From Ornithodoros turicata (lineage: Eukaryota > Arthropoda > Arachnida > Ixodida > Argasidae): a stretch of 64,000 nt of DNA. The notes below the pieces were generated by a model, which saw only the letters and a program-made list of their open reading frames with translations, had not been told where the DNA came from and made no database searches. The stretch is from assembly GCF_037126465.1 (NCBI RefSeq), contig NC_088203.1, positions 52,675,581-52,739,580 of the forward strand. The letters are read 5' to 3'. Below are positions 53,525 to 63,482 of the stretch, piece by piece; within the stretch, counting starts at the first letter, position 1, and each line of letters opens with the position of its first letter. A program made the position numbers and the translations under genes.

Positions 53525-56500
53525 CGGCTGGCATGGCTGGGGGCGACAACAGCCGGCTCTTCCAGATCACGGACCGCGTGTCCGGCTGTCGCTTCCTGGT
53601 GGACACCGGGGCTGACGTGAGCGTCGTTCCACCAACCCCCGCAGAAAAACGACACCGACAACCAGACTTGGCTTTGCAGGCCGTCAACAAGTCCACCATC
53701 TCAACTTACGGTCAACGCTCCGTCACCCTTGACCTCGGCCTGCGCAGGGTATTTCGTTGGGTTTTTACCATCGCCGACCTCCCCTTCGCAATCCTTGGCG
53801 CCGACTTCCTCCACCATTTCGACCTTCTTGTGGATATTAGACGCCAGCGCCTCGTCGACAACACTACTTCTTTGCACGTTTATGGAGCTCCAGCGCATAT
53901 AGCCGCCATTAGTCCCACCATACGGCTACCGTTGCCCACTGCTTTCGCCGACATTGTCACGGAGTTCCCCGCTGTCCTGCGCCAATCGCACGCCTCTTGC
54001 CCACCTCGCCACAGCGTCACTCACCACATCGTGACACGGGGCCCCCCTGTCTTCGCTCGCCCCAGACGGCTGGCTCCGGAGCGCCTCGTCATTGCCAAGA
54101 GGGAATTCGAGCACATGCTCGAACTGGGGATCATTCGGCCTTCCTCCAGCCCGTGGTCTTCCGCTCTCCACATGGTGCCCAAAGCAACACCTGGTGACAG
54201 GCGCCCATGTGGGGACTACCGTGCACTCAACATCGTCACGGTACCGGACAGATACCCGCTTCCCCATATTCAGGACTTCACCGCGAATCTTGACGGAGCG
54301 ACCATCTTCTCCAAGATAGACCTCATCAAAGCCTATCACCAAATTCCCGTCCATCCCCCTGACATCCCGAAGACTGCTATAACCACCCCTTTTGGCCTCT
54401 TTGAATACGTGCGGATGCCCTTTGGCCTGCGTAATGCTGCGCAGACATTCCAACGATTCATCAACGAAGTGCTCCGCGGCCTGGACTTCGCATTCGCATA
54501 CATGGATGACATCCTCGTCGCAAGTCCTTCTCCGGAGGCTCATCGCGCCCACCTGCGCGCCCTGTTCTCGCGCCTGGAGGACTACGGAGTCTCCATCAAT
54601 GCCGCGAAGTGCGAGTTTGGCGTTACCACCCTTACCTTCCTGGGACACACCATCACCCCGCAAGGCATCCGGCCACTCGCATCCAAGGTCCAGGCCATCC
54701 GAGACTTTCCTGCCCCCACTTCTCGCAAAGGACTTCGTTCATTCCTCGGCCTCGTGACTTTCTACCGACGTTTTGTGCCTCGCTGTGCTGCCTTGCTCCA
54801 GCCTCTCTACGCAGCTCTCGGCGCTGACCATCCGAAAGAGGCCCGTGCTGCCCCTCTGGAGTGGACACCGGCAGCAGAACGCGCGTTCGAAGAGGTCAAG
54901 CAGGCCCTGGCAGATGCTGCGCTGCTCCACCATCCTCGTCCTGACGCCGAGACAGCTTTGTTCGTCGACGCCTCCACTGCTGCTGTCGGCGCAGTCTTGC
55001 AGCAGCGTCAGGATGGCCACTGGAAACCTCTCGGTTTCTTTTCCCAACGTCTCTCGCCAGCCGAAACACGCTACAGCACCTTCGGGCGTGAGCTCCTCGC
55101 CGCCTACCTGGCATGCAGACACTACCGCCATTTCCTCGAGGGCCGCCCGTTTGTGCTGTACACCGACCACAAGCCTCTCATGTTCGCCCTGCGATCGGCC
55201 TCCCTCAACCACTCGCCTCGTGAAACCCGCCACATGTGCTACCTCTTGGAGTTCACGACCGATGTGCGACACGTCGCAGGCGAAGACAATGCCGCTGCCG
55301 ACGCACTCTCGCGGCCGGACGTCAATGCTCTCCATCCGCCCCCCGCGGTCGATTTGGACGGCATCGCCCAGGCGCAACACGCTGATCAAGATCTCGCCAA
55401 TCTTCGTTCCTCCCCCGCCTCATCCACCACTTTTCGGGAGATCTCGCTCCCCGGTTCGACGGCAAGTCTATGGTGCGACACCTCTACTGGTACCCCGCGC
55501 CCTTTCGTTCCCCTGGCCTTCCGCCGGCATGTTTTCAACGCCCTCCACTCGCTGTCCCACCCTGGCGTGCGCGGCACGCAAAAGATCGTCGCAGAGCGCT
55601 ACATATGGCCTCGCATGAATGCCGACGTCCGTGACTGGGCGCGGGCCTGCCTGGCCTGCCAGCGGTCCAAAATCTACCGCCACACCATCTCGCCTCCATC
55701 GCGGTTCCGATGCACGTTTCGACCAGGTCCACATCGACTTGGTCGGCCCGCTTCCTCCGGCCAAAGGCTACCGCTACCTGCTCTCGTGCATCGACCGCTT
55801 TACCCGCTGGCCGGAGGTAACGCCGATCCCTGACATCACGGCAGAGACGGTGGCCCACGCATTCCTCTTCTCCTGGGTTTCCCGATTCGGCGTCCCGTCC
55901 ACTGTAACCACGGACAGAGGACGCCAGTTTGAATCGTCCCTCTTCCGTCACCTGTGCAGCGCCCTCGGAACCCATCACATCCGAACCACGGCCTACCATC
56001 CGGCTGCCAACGGCCTGGTCGAGCGCCTTCATCGGCAGCTCAAGGCGTCCCTCCGCGCCACTGACCACGGCGACACAACCTGGCCCGAGCGTCTACCCTT
56101 CGTCCTGCTTGGCCTTCGCGCCGCGATCCGCCAGGATGACTGCAGCGCGGCCCACATGGTCTACGGCTGCCCGCTCCGCCTTCCCGGATCATTCTTCACC
56201 CCCTCGGCCCCGCTCGTGCACGACCCTTCCTCCTACATCGACCGTCTCCGCCAGCTCTTCCGGGACCTCAAGCCCACGCCTACCCGCTCCGCTCCCGCAA
56301 CACGCGTGTTCGTGAGCCCCGACCTTAATCAAGCCACCCACGTCTTCGTCCGCCGGGACTCTGTGCGCTCCAGCTTGCAGCCTCCCTATGACGGCCCCTA
56401 CAGGGTCATCTCGCGAGCCGGGAAGTTCTTCCGCCTCGATCTTCCGCGGGGACCTGACACTGTGGCCATCGACAGGCTCAAGCCCGCATTCCTGGAGTCG

Positions 56501-56743
56501 GCACCTCTGGTATCGCCCGACCCGCCCTCCCTACGTCCGTGCTCAGCTCCTGTCTCCAGCATTCCTCCCCCTCCACGTCGAGTGCATTGGGCGCCGCAGC
56601 TCGCACACTACGAGCCGCCCGCCGCCTCGGGTCCGGCTCCTGCGCTCCTTGGCCTCGGCGCCCGACCTTTCCGCCAACCTCGGCCCTCCTCGCCAGCCTT
56701 GTCATCCGCCACGGGGGGGAGCCCTGTAGCAGCAGCGTCATAA
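53525..56743 (+). CDS. Pol polyprotein of the CsRn1-type element (protease, RT, RNase H, integrase), one frameshift
   Basis: The open frame runs to 55833 and contains protease [14 protein letters not shown] (about 53594), [35 protein letters not shown] and [10 protein letters not shown] (catalytic Y-M-D-D, 54499-54510), and RNase [31 protein letters not shown] and [11 protein letters not shown]. It also holds the integrase zinc finger [10 protein letters not shown] to CLACQRSK (55546-55665). The integrase core continues in the next frame (55619-56743): [14 protein letters not shown] (first Asp), [11 protein letters not shown] (second Asp) and [10 protein letters not shown] (Glu). The frame break is at about 55707-55709, best explained by loss of 2 nt or gain of 1 nt. 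The C-terminus runs into the 3' LTR. Apart from this break the domains look undamaged. Confidence 0.88.
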
Positions 56744-56877
56744 TCATCACCAGCACCGCCATCGGTTACGCGCAGCACTGCGCGTGACCCGAGCTTTCGT
56801 TTTCGGTTCATCGCCATTAACCGTCATTAAACCCATCAACCTCAGTAGAGCCTGGTCGCCTCATTTCTCGCTCTACA
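56725..56877 (+). repeat. 3' LTR of the CsRn1-type element
   Basis: 153 bp, identical to the 5' LTR. The pol frame ends inside it (stop at 56741-56743). The right flank is AGCA. Confidence 0.95.
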
Positions 56878-56881
56878 AGCA

Positions 56882-57985
56882 TTATACCGCCGGAAGCCCC
56901 CTGGTCTCTACCGGTACCGCCCATTTTTGTACGCCTCCCAAACCTTCTAGAAAGAAGAGATCAGGTCCACCCTCAAGTCCTCCGAGCCCATTTTCATGCT
57001 CTGGTAGACGAGCAGTTTTCTACGTTTACGGCGGCATATACCGATGGCGCATCCCGAAACAACAAGTCCGCCTCAGCATTCGTCATACCATCCGAAGGCG
57101 TAGTGCATGGGAGACGCCTTTCACATCCAACCTCCTCCACAGCTGCGGAACTCTATGCCATCCTTTTCTTTCTACAACACATCGCTGATTTTACACCCCG
57201 GGAATAGGCAGTCTTTTCAGACTCCAAATCTGCACTTCAAACAATCCCGCAAACGAAGCCCATCCGCACCCCTAGTCACAGATGTGTTAATGGCTTACCA
57301 CAATATCTACGCAGCAGGCCACAGGCTAGTTCTCCAGTGGGTTCCAGCCCATTGTGGTGTCGTGGGGAACCAGCAGGCCGACAACGCCACAGAAGCAGCA
57401 CTCTCGTATCGGAAACGGACCAGTAGTGTTCTGCTGAGAGGAGACCGCCGTTCAATTCTGCGACGCCTAGTGACCCCCCTGGCTTCCCGCCAACGGACAA
57501 CCGACATTCTTCCCCCCTCTATGTTGAGCAGAGGTGATCCAACGCTCGCTTTCCGCATGCCACGAAACACCTCTCGTCAAGATGCTCCATTAATCCACCG
57601 AATGCGCCTCGATGTGGCCTTTACAGCTCAGTGGCGTTACCGCTTGAGACAATTTGACTCTCCCACCTGCTGCCACTGTGGTGCTCTTGAGGATCTGTAG
57701 CATATTGTTCTTCATTGCCCGCACTACCAACCCTCCCGAATCACACTCTCCGAGTCTCTTCGTCAGCTGGACTCTCGCCCCTTCTCCCTATCGAAATTAC
57801 TTGGTCCCTGGCCCAATCCAGCCCAGCAACGCTCTGCGCTAAAAAGCTCTTCTGACATTTCTGGACACCATCGGACTTCGATCGTTATTGTGAAGGGGCT
57901 CGTTATTTTATTCCCCCAATTCCAACCAGCAATGGGGTGAGTATCGCCTGTGGCGATGAAACTCACCACTCTCCAAGGTCAAAAA
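56882..57985 (+). pseudogene. RNase H and C-terminal part of the I-type LINE
   Basis: RNase H motifs in frame order are FTAAYTDGASRNN (57020-57060), STAAELYAILFFLQH (57135-57180), VFSDSKSALQ (57215-57240, after a TAG near 57208), and VLQWVPAHCGVVGNQQADNA (57330-57390), giving the D-E-D-D set. A Cys/His cluster CCHCGALEDL lies at 57670-57700, followed by LHCPHYQPSR, LDSRPFSL and LLGPWP, the usual LINE C-terminus. One in-frame stop at about 57701 and several frame changes make it inactive. It resumes directly after the AGCA target duplication of the LTR element. Confidence 0.8.
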
Positions 57986-57990
57986 TAAAG

Positions 57991-58473
57991 TTGTTGTTTT
58001 GCCAATATTTCGATGATACCAGCTATACATTTGAAGAAACACGATAAATGCGAGGCAGAACATCGCAAAATGCCCTATTCTTTTGTTTCCACCCACATAA
58101 AACACTGCGTTGCTCACCCAATGTAGCACGGCATAGTGTACACATAAGCCTAACTATGATTTATTTTGAAAGTGTGGATTTCAAAGGGATGGATTTTTCA
58201 GAGGTTTGTTGCAGCGGATGGATTTTTGTGACTGGAATTTTAAGCGCGTGTTTTTCAATAATTTATTTTTAATGGTGTAAAACGGGGTACACTCCTTGGG
58301 TGTGTCTGGGATGTGGAAGCTACCGCTGTGTGTCGCTAACAGCGCATCCTTCCACCCCGTCCGAAACAGTGAACTCACCCGCTTCCGGTGGCCGCTAGGG
58401 TGTCGCACCGAAGAACAACCGTGTTCCGTAAGCTTTTGTCCCAACCTGTACACATATCCTCCATTGGGCAGCT
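57991..58473. other. No recognisable gene
   Basis: AT-rich sequence. A minus frame at 58181-58483 (100 codons) has no motif. Confidence 0.4.
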
Positions 58474-58680
58474 CTAGCGCCAACGTTGACAGATGATGAA
58501 GTCTCTGCCCAGGATAACAGGAACTGCTAGGCCAGGAAGGTGCACGAAGCGCTGCTTTCGTCGTCTTCCATCAAAACGTATCCAGAGGACAACTGCAGCC
58601 TGTGCTGGAACCATAGGTGGACTTTTTCCTGCGGCCTCACTCATCCTCACCTCACGAAGCACGGACTTTATCAGCCTCAC
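58474..58680 (-). pseudogene. Possible LTR-element protease fragment
   Basis: A minus-strand frame of 68 codons reads RFVHLPGLAVPVILGRDFII, like the end of retroelement aspartic protease domains (L-P-x-L-x-V-P-V-I-L-G-x-D-F). The active-site D-T/S-G part is not present. It is short, so chance resemblance remains possible. Confidence 0.35.
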
Positions 58681-59125
58681 TCACCCTCACCAAATTTTCC
58701 TCACCAATAACTTAACCTCAGTCGCCCTCACCCCCACATTCCATTTGACAATTTTCAAATTTTTCTCTCACGAACCTCACTTCAGGGCATCGGGATCCCG
58801 AAAGGCCTCACCATCCTCATCCTCACATGCCTTCACCTCATGAGGCTATTCACGACCCTCATGGCCCCACGTATCTTCACCTCATGAGGGTCCTCATCCT
58901 CACTTGTCCTCACCTCATGGGAGCTCTCATGGTCTCAGGAGTCCTCATCCTCACGTGCACTCACCTCATGAGGGCCCTCATGCGCTCACGGCGCCCCACG
59001 TACTTTCGCCTAATGAGGACCCACGTGGCCTCACGTGGCCTCATCCTCACGTGCCCTCACCTCAAGAGGGCCCTCATGGCCTCACGTACCTTCACCTCAT
59101 GAGGACCCACATGGCCTCATGTGTC
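58636..59125. repeat. CTCATGAGG / CCTCAC-rich tandem-like region
   Basis: About 490 bp are made of CCTCA-containing units. TCCTCATCCTCAC or a close form recurs at about 58809, 58888, 58940 and 59040, and CACCTCATGAGG or variants at about 58835, 58878, 58968 and 59093. Spacing is irregular (about 50-100 bp). CTCATGAG is itself palindromic. The order looks like an expanded and scrambled minisatellite. Confidence 0.65.
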
Positions 59126-59739
59126 TTCAAGTCACTAGGAGACACACTGTAAAAAAAATACTGTGATTTCTACGGCCGTTTAATAGTATCTGGCGACGGC
59201 GTGTTACCGTAATCACAAATACTGCGAAAACTACGTAAAACGGTGGCGCCATCATCATGCGCCGGCCAAAAACTTCAATGCGGAGGCAATGCCAAGCCAA
59301 CTACGGGGCATTGCGAATTGCCGTCATTGGGCGCGTTAGGCAGGCTCCCGAGCGCCATATCCTGGGTTCTCAGGGGAACGTACCCTTGGTGTCTCCACTT
59401 AATGGTGTTTGTGAGGCTATCCGGAAGCCGAGCGCCAGAGCCGCTGAGCGCGCGCCACCTATAGAGCTTTCTTCTGTCGTCTGCTTCTAAGTAAACATTG
59501 CAGTAGACCATAGCAGTCCTCTATAATATTATAACTATTTACCGCCGACATCCAATGATTCCGGAAACACAAAGAGCAAGGGCGGTTGCAACGTGTTGCA
59601 AGGGTTGCGCCATTTCGAAAGGTAGTACACCGGAACATGCGTCACGCTCCGGAACTAGCCGCGCTCTTCCCCAGCGTTCCCCGGCTCTCCAGCTCCGAAG
59701 AAGGGTTGCGCCGGGTGCACCCGGGAACGTGCACCGGAA

Positions 59740-59906
59740 GTGACTTTGGAGGTGTTAAGTGATCCCCTGAAAGAGGGAATGTTCCCGGAGCACGAATCTA
59801 ACGCGTCCATTCGCAACCGCCGGAAGCGGAACATCGTGTGCGGACGATCGTTGATGAAGGAGGACGAAGCGGTCGTTGTAAATCTCGTGAATGCACGTAG
59901 TCAGGT
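59740..59906 (+). CDS. Candidate exon of unknown gene
   Basis: The frame reads MTLEVLSDPLKEGMFPEHES, SIRNRRKRNIVCGRSLMKED and EAVVVNLVNARSQ, and then meets a good donor site (CAG followed by GTAAGC at 59907). Protein-like composition up to the donor and loss of it after the donor suggest a real exon. The product is not recognised. Whether it joins the finger exon at 60.2 kb is unknown. Confidence 0.35.
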
Positions 59907-60204
59907 AAGCACATTTCTGTTCGCACATCTTGTTCTTTGCGATTTGAGCGTGGTGCACCGTATGCCTGGTTCTTGTTCAGGTTATGGGACACCAGTAAAT
60001 CGTGGCTCGCGTTTGCTGTGAAGCGTCTCCCTAGTTTCAGACCTCCGTGTGTCATGCGTCCTGGCTGGTAGCGTGATCAAGGCGCTCTTATTGAATGTAT
60101 CGTTGCGGAAGGTGCCCTTGTGGTTTTAACACTCCGGCGGGCTAGTTGACCACTGTAGAGGTGTACACGAAGCGAGCAGAATACCGTGCTGTCATGCATT
60201 ATGT

Positions 60205-60496
60205 GTGTACATGGCGGCGAACTATGCAAAATTCATATGTCACATTTTGGGACGTTACAAGAACACACCAGGGCGGTCGCCTCGAATCGATTTGCTCTCC
60301 GAAACCACGAAAGTATGTCACGTCCATTCGTGTTCGCGTCTGTTCACTACGAAGATAGAGATAGTGTCGCATATGAAGCAGTACATACGAGAGGGTCATT
60401 ATCAGATCTCCTTATGAACGCTGCCAGAAGAAGTTCCGTGCCATCTCTGCGGTTTGTGTACACCTTCTTATGTTCTTCCTTTGAAAAAGTAAAACG
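60205..60496 (+). pseudogene. C2H2 zinc-finger coding sequence (two fingers, frameshifted)
   Basis: The first finger reads KVCHVHSCSRLFTTKIEIVS then HMKQYIREGH (60310-60405), i.e. C-x4-C, a Phe at the usual position, and His-x8-His. The frame then changes by one, and YERCQKKFRAISAVCVHLL (60413-60470) gives a second finger whose first Cys falls at the frame break. It closes with MFFL and TGA, then a donor site at 60497. The MFFL-stop end and donor are shared with every unit of the downstream array. DNA or RNA binding would be the expected role of an intact form. Confidence 0.45.
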
Positions 60497-60524
60497 GTGA
60501 GTCTAATTTCCTTTCTCTTTGCAG

Positions 60525-61316
60525 TGTTTTGATGCCAGAGCTGACTGATGGGTGCACATGGTTCCTTCGTAGGTTCTTCCTTTGAAAAAATAAATGGTGA
60601 GTATAACTGCATGCCAATTGCCCTGCTCCCTGTAACAGTTTCCTTTCTCTTCGCAGTGTTTTGATGCCGGAGCTGACTGATGGGTGCACATGGCTCATTC
60701 GTATGTTCTTCCTTTGAAAAAATAAATGGTAAGTATAACTGCATGCCAATTGCCCGGCTCCCTGTAACAGTTTTCTTTCTCTTTGCAGTGTTTTGATGCC
60801 AGAGCTGACTGATGGGTGCACATGGCTCATTCGTATGTTCTTCCTTTGAAAAAATAAATGGTAAGTATAACTGCATGCCAATTGCCCGGCTCCCTGTAAC
60901 AGTTTTCTTTCTCTTTGCAGTGTTTTGATGCCAGAGCTGACTGATGGGTGCACATGGCTCCTTCGTATGTTCTTCCTTTGAAAAAATAAATGGTGAGTAT
61001 AACTGCATGCCAATTGCCCTGCTTCCTGTAACAGTTTCCTTTCTCTTTGCAGTGTTTTGATGCCAGAGCTGACTGATAGGTGCACATGGCCACTTCGTAC
61101 GTTCTTCCTTTGAAAAAATAAATGGTGAGTATAACTGCATGCCAATTGCCCGGCTCCCTGTAACAGTTTCCTTTCTCTTTGCAGTGTTTTGATGCCAGAG
61201 CTGACTGATGGGTGCACATGGTTAATTCGTAGGTTTTTCCTTTGAAAAAATAAACGGTGAGTATAACTGCATGCCAATTGCCCGGCTCCCTGTAACAATT
61301 TCATTTCTGTTTGCAG
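60525..61316 (+). repeat. Six-unit tandem array of 132-bp exon-plus-intron cassettes
   Basis: AG acceptors precede positions 60525, 60657, 60789, 60921, 61053, 61185 and 61317, all exactly 132 bp apart. Six units each hold a 72-nt exon followed by a 60-nt intron. The exon reads VLMPELTDGCTW, then a variable stretch ending FFL, a TGA, and AATAAA before the donor GTGAG or GTAAG. The intron's polypyrimidine tract ends in TTTGCAG or, once, TTCGCAG. The first spacer (60497-60524) is a 28-nt version lacking most of the intron. Exon and intron lengths are both multiples of three. Confidence 0.85.
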
Positions 61317-61376
61317 GGTTTTGATGCCAGAGGTGGCTGGCGCATTTTCATCACTATGTACATAGAAAATAAATCC
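61317..61376 (+). other. Candidate terminal exon after the cassette array
   Basis: After the seventh acceptor the sequence reads VLMPEVAGAFSSLCT and TAG, followed by AATAAA at about 61367-61372. It begins like the cassettes but diverges after 9 codons. This fits a true last exon with a polyadenylation signal from which the cassettes could have been duplicated, or the reverse. Confidence 0.45.
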
Positions 61377-61631
61377 CAATGTGACAAACAGCACAATGTG
61401 TTGCGCTGCTCTCATTGCTACGACTATATGTAGAAAAGAAAAAGAGGGGCTCCAGGGAGGGGCACAGTATGATAGGGGTACACTGCATATGCAAGTTAAA
61501 ATTACTGGCCAATGCAGTATTTTTTCACGGGCACAACCTATACGGGGCCACCGTAAAAAACACTGCCAATGTTTGGCAGCCAACTTTCCTTGCATTTGCC
61601 CGTTTTTTTTACTGTGAATTTTTTTGCAGTG

Positions 61632-62121
61632 CACGTAAGCCTCAAAAGAACTGTCCGTCATGTTCACATGAGACGTCGACGTTTATCTACTGTGTCGGTA
61701 GTTGGCACTAATGATACTGCGCGGCATTAAACTGTTTACAGGGTTTCGTGCTGTGCTTGGATAAATGTGCTGACAGTTGTTACTGTCACAGTGAGATTTA
61801 ACGTTAGTGTTTGGTATCAGTAAAGTGGAGCCCGAAATACTACAGTGCAGATGTACCGTTTCGGAAATGATCGGGTGGTGGCTGGGAATAGTGCTTGAAG
61901 AGATCCCGTACTCGATTCTCAGAACCGTATGACGCTGATGCCAGCATCGGAGGATACGCTCACAGCTGAAGATGCAATCAGGTCGTGCATTTTTGTTGTT
62001 GTTTTTGCTTCTCCTTCTTTCACATTTCAAAGGCGCGCTACAGTCACGGGGATTCCAGTTCTCCTGGCTTCATTTTGAGGAGACAAAGAAAGATTTTGAA
62101 AATTCTTACAACTTCATGTCC
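61632..62121. other. No recognisable gene
   Basis: A minus frame at 61683-62030 (115 codons) has no motif. Nothing else was seen. Confidence 0.4.
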
Positions 62122-62330
62122 AGCAGAACAAACAAATAACAATCAAAAGGATCTATGATGAAAAACCCGAGACTGGGGAAGAGACGAAAAACAGACATTG
62201 AAATTGAGAGTTTGTGTGCGTCGTCTGTTTTTCGTCTTTTCCCCAGTCTCGGGTTTTTCATCATAGATCCTTTTGATTGTTATTTGTTTGTTCTGCTTTG
62301 CTAGTTCCTTCCTTAGTACTTCCTTCATTA
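62122..62330 (-). mobile_element. Penelope-like element tail with a 75-bp hairpin
   Basis: 62122-62196 and 62223-62297 are reverse complements with one mismatch and a 26-nt loop. Both arms carry AAAAACCCGAGACTGGGGAA, related to the hairpin arms at 12.7 kb (ACCCCGAGACTAGGGA). On the minus strand GGAAGGAACTAGCAAAGCAG precedes the arm, as in PLE 3' tails. No coding part is attached. Confidence 0.55.
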
Positions 62331-63482
62331 TTGCTGCCGCACAGACTTTGGGGAGCCCGGTAAAGGCTGCTTTATATTGAGCTTTATGCTGTTAAGAACA
62401 AGAGATGTCAAAATAAAAAGAAAGCCTCGTTACATTCCCCGCAGCGGTAACATTTGTTTAAAAAGAAAATACAAAAACACCGCACATGGCACCTTTGGCA
62501 CGACACAGCACGCGTGTGTCCAGTTGCAATCATTCGAAATTAGCGGGGGAAAGCAGCTGCACGCGCTTTCGAAAACGCGGTACAGGGCCTCTCCAAACGA
62601 GGCTGCTATTCCAGTAAACAGGCAGAAAAACGAATCCACAGGAGGTAGTGCGGCGCTCAAAACACGACTTCGAAATCGTGTTCCCTTATTCTCGGGGTTT
62701 TATCTTATGCAACACCATAACGTGACCGCCTAAGAGAGTCATGACTTAGTATCTGTAAGACCACTCATGAAAAGGTCGCATGCCCCTTTGAAGTGAGATT
62801 CTTCATGGTAGCCTTCATACAGAGTGGTCCACCAACCCTGATAGAAATTCATAGTAAAAATCGTAGGCCCTGGAGAGACTTGCGGTGAAGGGATTTTTGT
62901 CTGACAGTAACTTTTGTCACATATTTGTAATAGTTTTATTTCATTTCAATTGACGGAAAGTTAATTTCTTGAATTGAACTCGGAAATTTCCCAAGGCAAT
63001 CTAACGTATTCTTTGCGGAAATGGGTTCCCCGTCGTCATTTTACTCAGTATAGCGCATAACCCCACTCGTAATGCAATGACAATTGCCGAAATAAATTCG
63101 CCGAAAATCGTGGAAATGAGAGCCCTTGGCACCGCCTCTTTTTTGACGGCTCTAAGTTTGAGCGCAAAGCTGCGAAGAAAGGAGGTTACATTGACACGCC
63201 ACACGAGGGGGAAAGCGTTACAAACCCAACCCACAGAAGAGTTCCACTGCCAGGTATCAGCTTTGCCCACGTCAGTTTCAGGGTCGCGCTCTTTTTCCTT
63301 TATTCGTGTTTTGCTCAGTGTGTTTGTTTGCTTTTGGGTACGTGCGTACGTGGCAGTTTTCACTATGACCGCTGATAGCGGTCTCGTAGTTTTTCTGCAT
63401 CACCTTATTGTCATGAACCTGTGTATGTGTGTGTGAGAGAGCGAGAGAGTTGTATGCACGGCCCGTCAGCTCTCTTCTTTTT
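62331..63482. other. No recognisable gene
   Basis: Contains a GT/GA microsatellite at 63420-63450. Frames of about 120 codons overlap on opposite strands at 62377-62733 and 63001-63436 without motifs. A weak inverted pair GACCACTC / GAGTGGTC lies at 62760 and 62823. Confidence 0.4.

Larger units (their letters stand above)
52796..56877 (+). mobile_element. Young Ty3/Gypsy retrotransposon of the CsRn1 type, identical 153-bp LTRs
   Basis: The two LTRs (52796-52948 and 56725-56877) are identical at every base by eye. They start TGTAGCAGCA and end CTCTACA, and are flanked by the 4-bp duplication AGCA (52792-52795 and 56878-56881). The primer site TGGTGACCCG (52951-52960) fits tRNA-Trp, and the gag zinc finger is of the C-H-C-C kind. 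Both are marks of the CsRn1 clade (family knowledge). A purine tract CGGGGGGGAG precedes the 3' LTR. Total 4082 bp, inserted in the LINE. The gag is short and pol has one frameshift, so despite its youth this copy may not be autonomous. Confidence 0.93.
51040..57990 (+). mobile_element. I-type LINE, 5'-truncated and split by a CsRn1-type LTR element
   Basis: The element reads RT (51.2-52.6 kb), then after the LTR insertion at 52796-56877 an RNase H domain (56.9-57.4 kb) and a C-terminal Cys-rich zone. The endonuclease half and ORF1 are missing, which is the usual 5' truncation. RT plus RNase H in a non-LTR element points to the I superfamily (I, LOA, Ingi and relatives). The clade is not resolved. 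The 3' end near 57985 is AATAAAGTTGTTGTTTTGCC and matches the LINE fragment at 27.7 kb. Confidence 0.8.
59145..61631 (+). mobile_element. Putative CACTG-ended (CMC-like) DNA element containing exons
   Basis: Starts CACTGTAAAAAAAATACTGT and ends with the reverse complement of CACTGCAAAAAAATTCACAG. A 2-bp CA follows the right end and precedes the left end. CACTG/CAGTG termini with short duplications suggest the CMC (CACTA/Chapaev) group, but no CMC transposase is visible inside. It contains a candidate exon at 59740-59906, C2H2-finger sequence at 60205-60496 and the 132-bp cassette array. It may be a non-autonomous element that captured gene exons. Confidence 0.4.

Noticed and set aside
53926..55389. 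Long minus-strand ORFs (245 and 216 codons) opposite pol
   Set aside because: Shadows of the GC-rich pol frame on the plus strand. They have no domains of their own.
60525..61316. Regular direct repeats as a CRISPR-like array
   Set aside because: The whole 132-bp unit is repeated, with no unique spacers, in a eukaryotic context with splice signals.
60468..61667. 399-codon minus-strand ORF with 44-residue repeats, and an overlapping 242-codon repeat ORF in another minus frame
   Set aside because: The 132-bp period is a multiple of three, so any stop-free frame in one unit stays open through all units. Conserved splice sites are on the plus strand, and the minus frames show no family motif.
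62758..62835. miRNA-like hairpin (GACCACTC / GAGTGGTC)
   Set aside because: Only 8 bp pair firmly, and the remaining stem has many mismatches.
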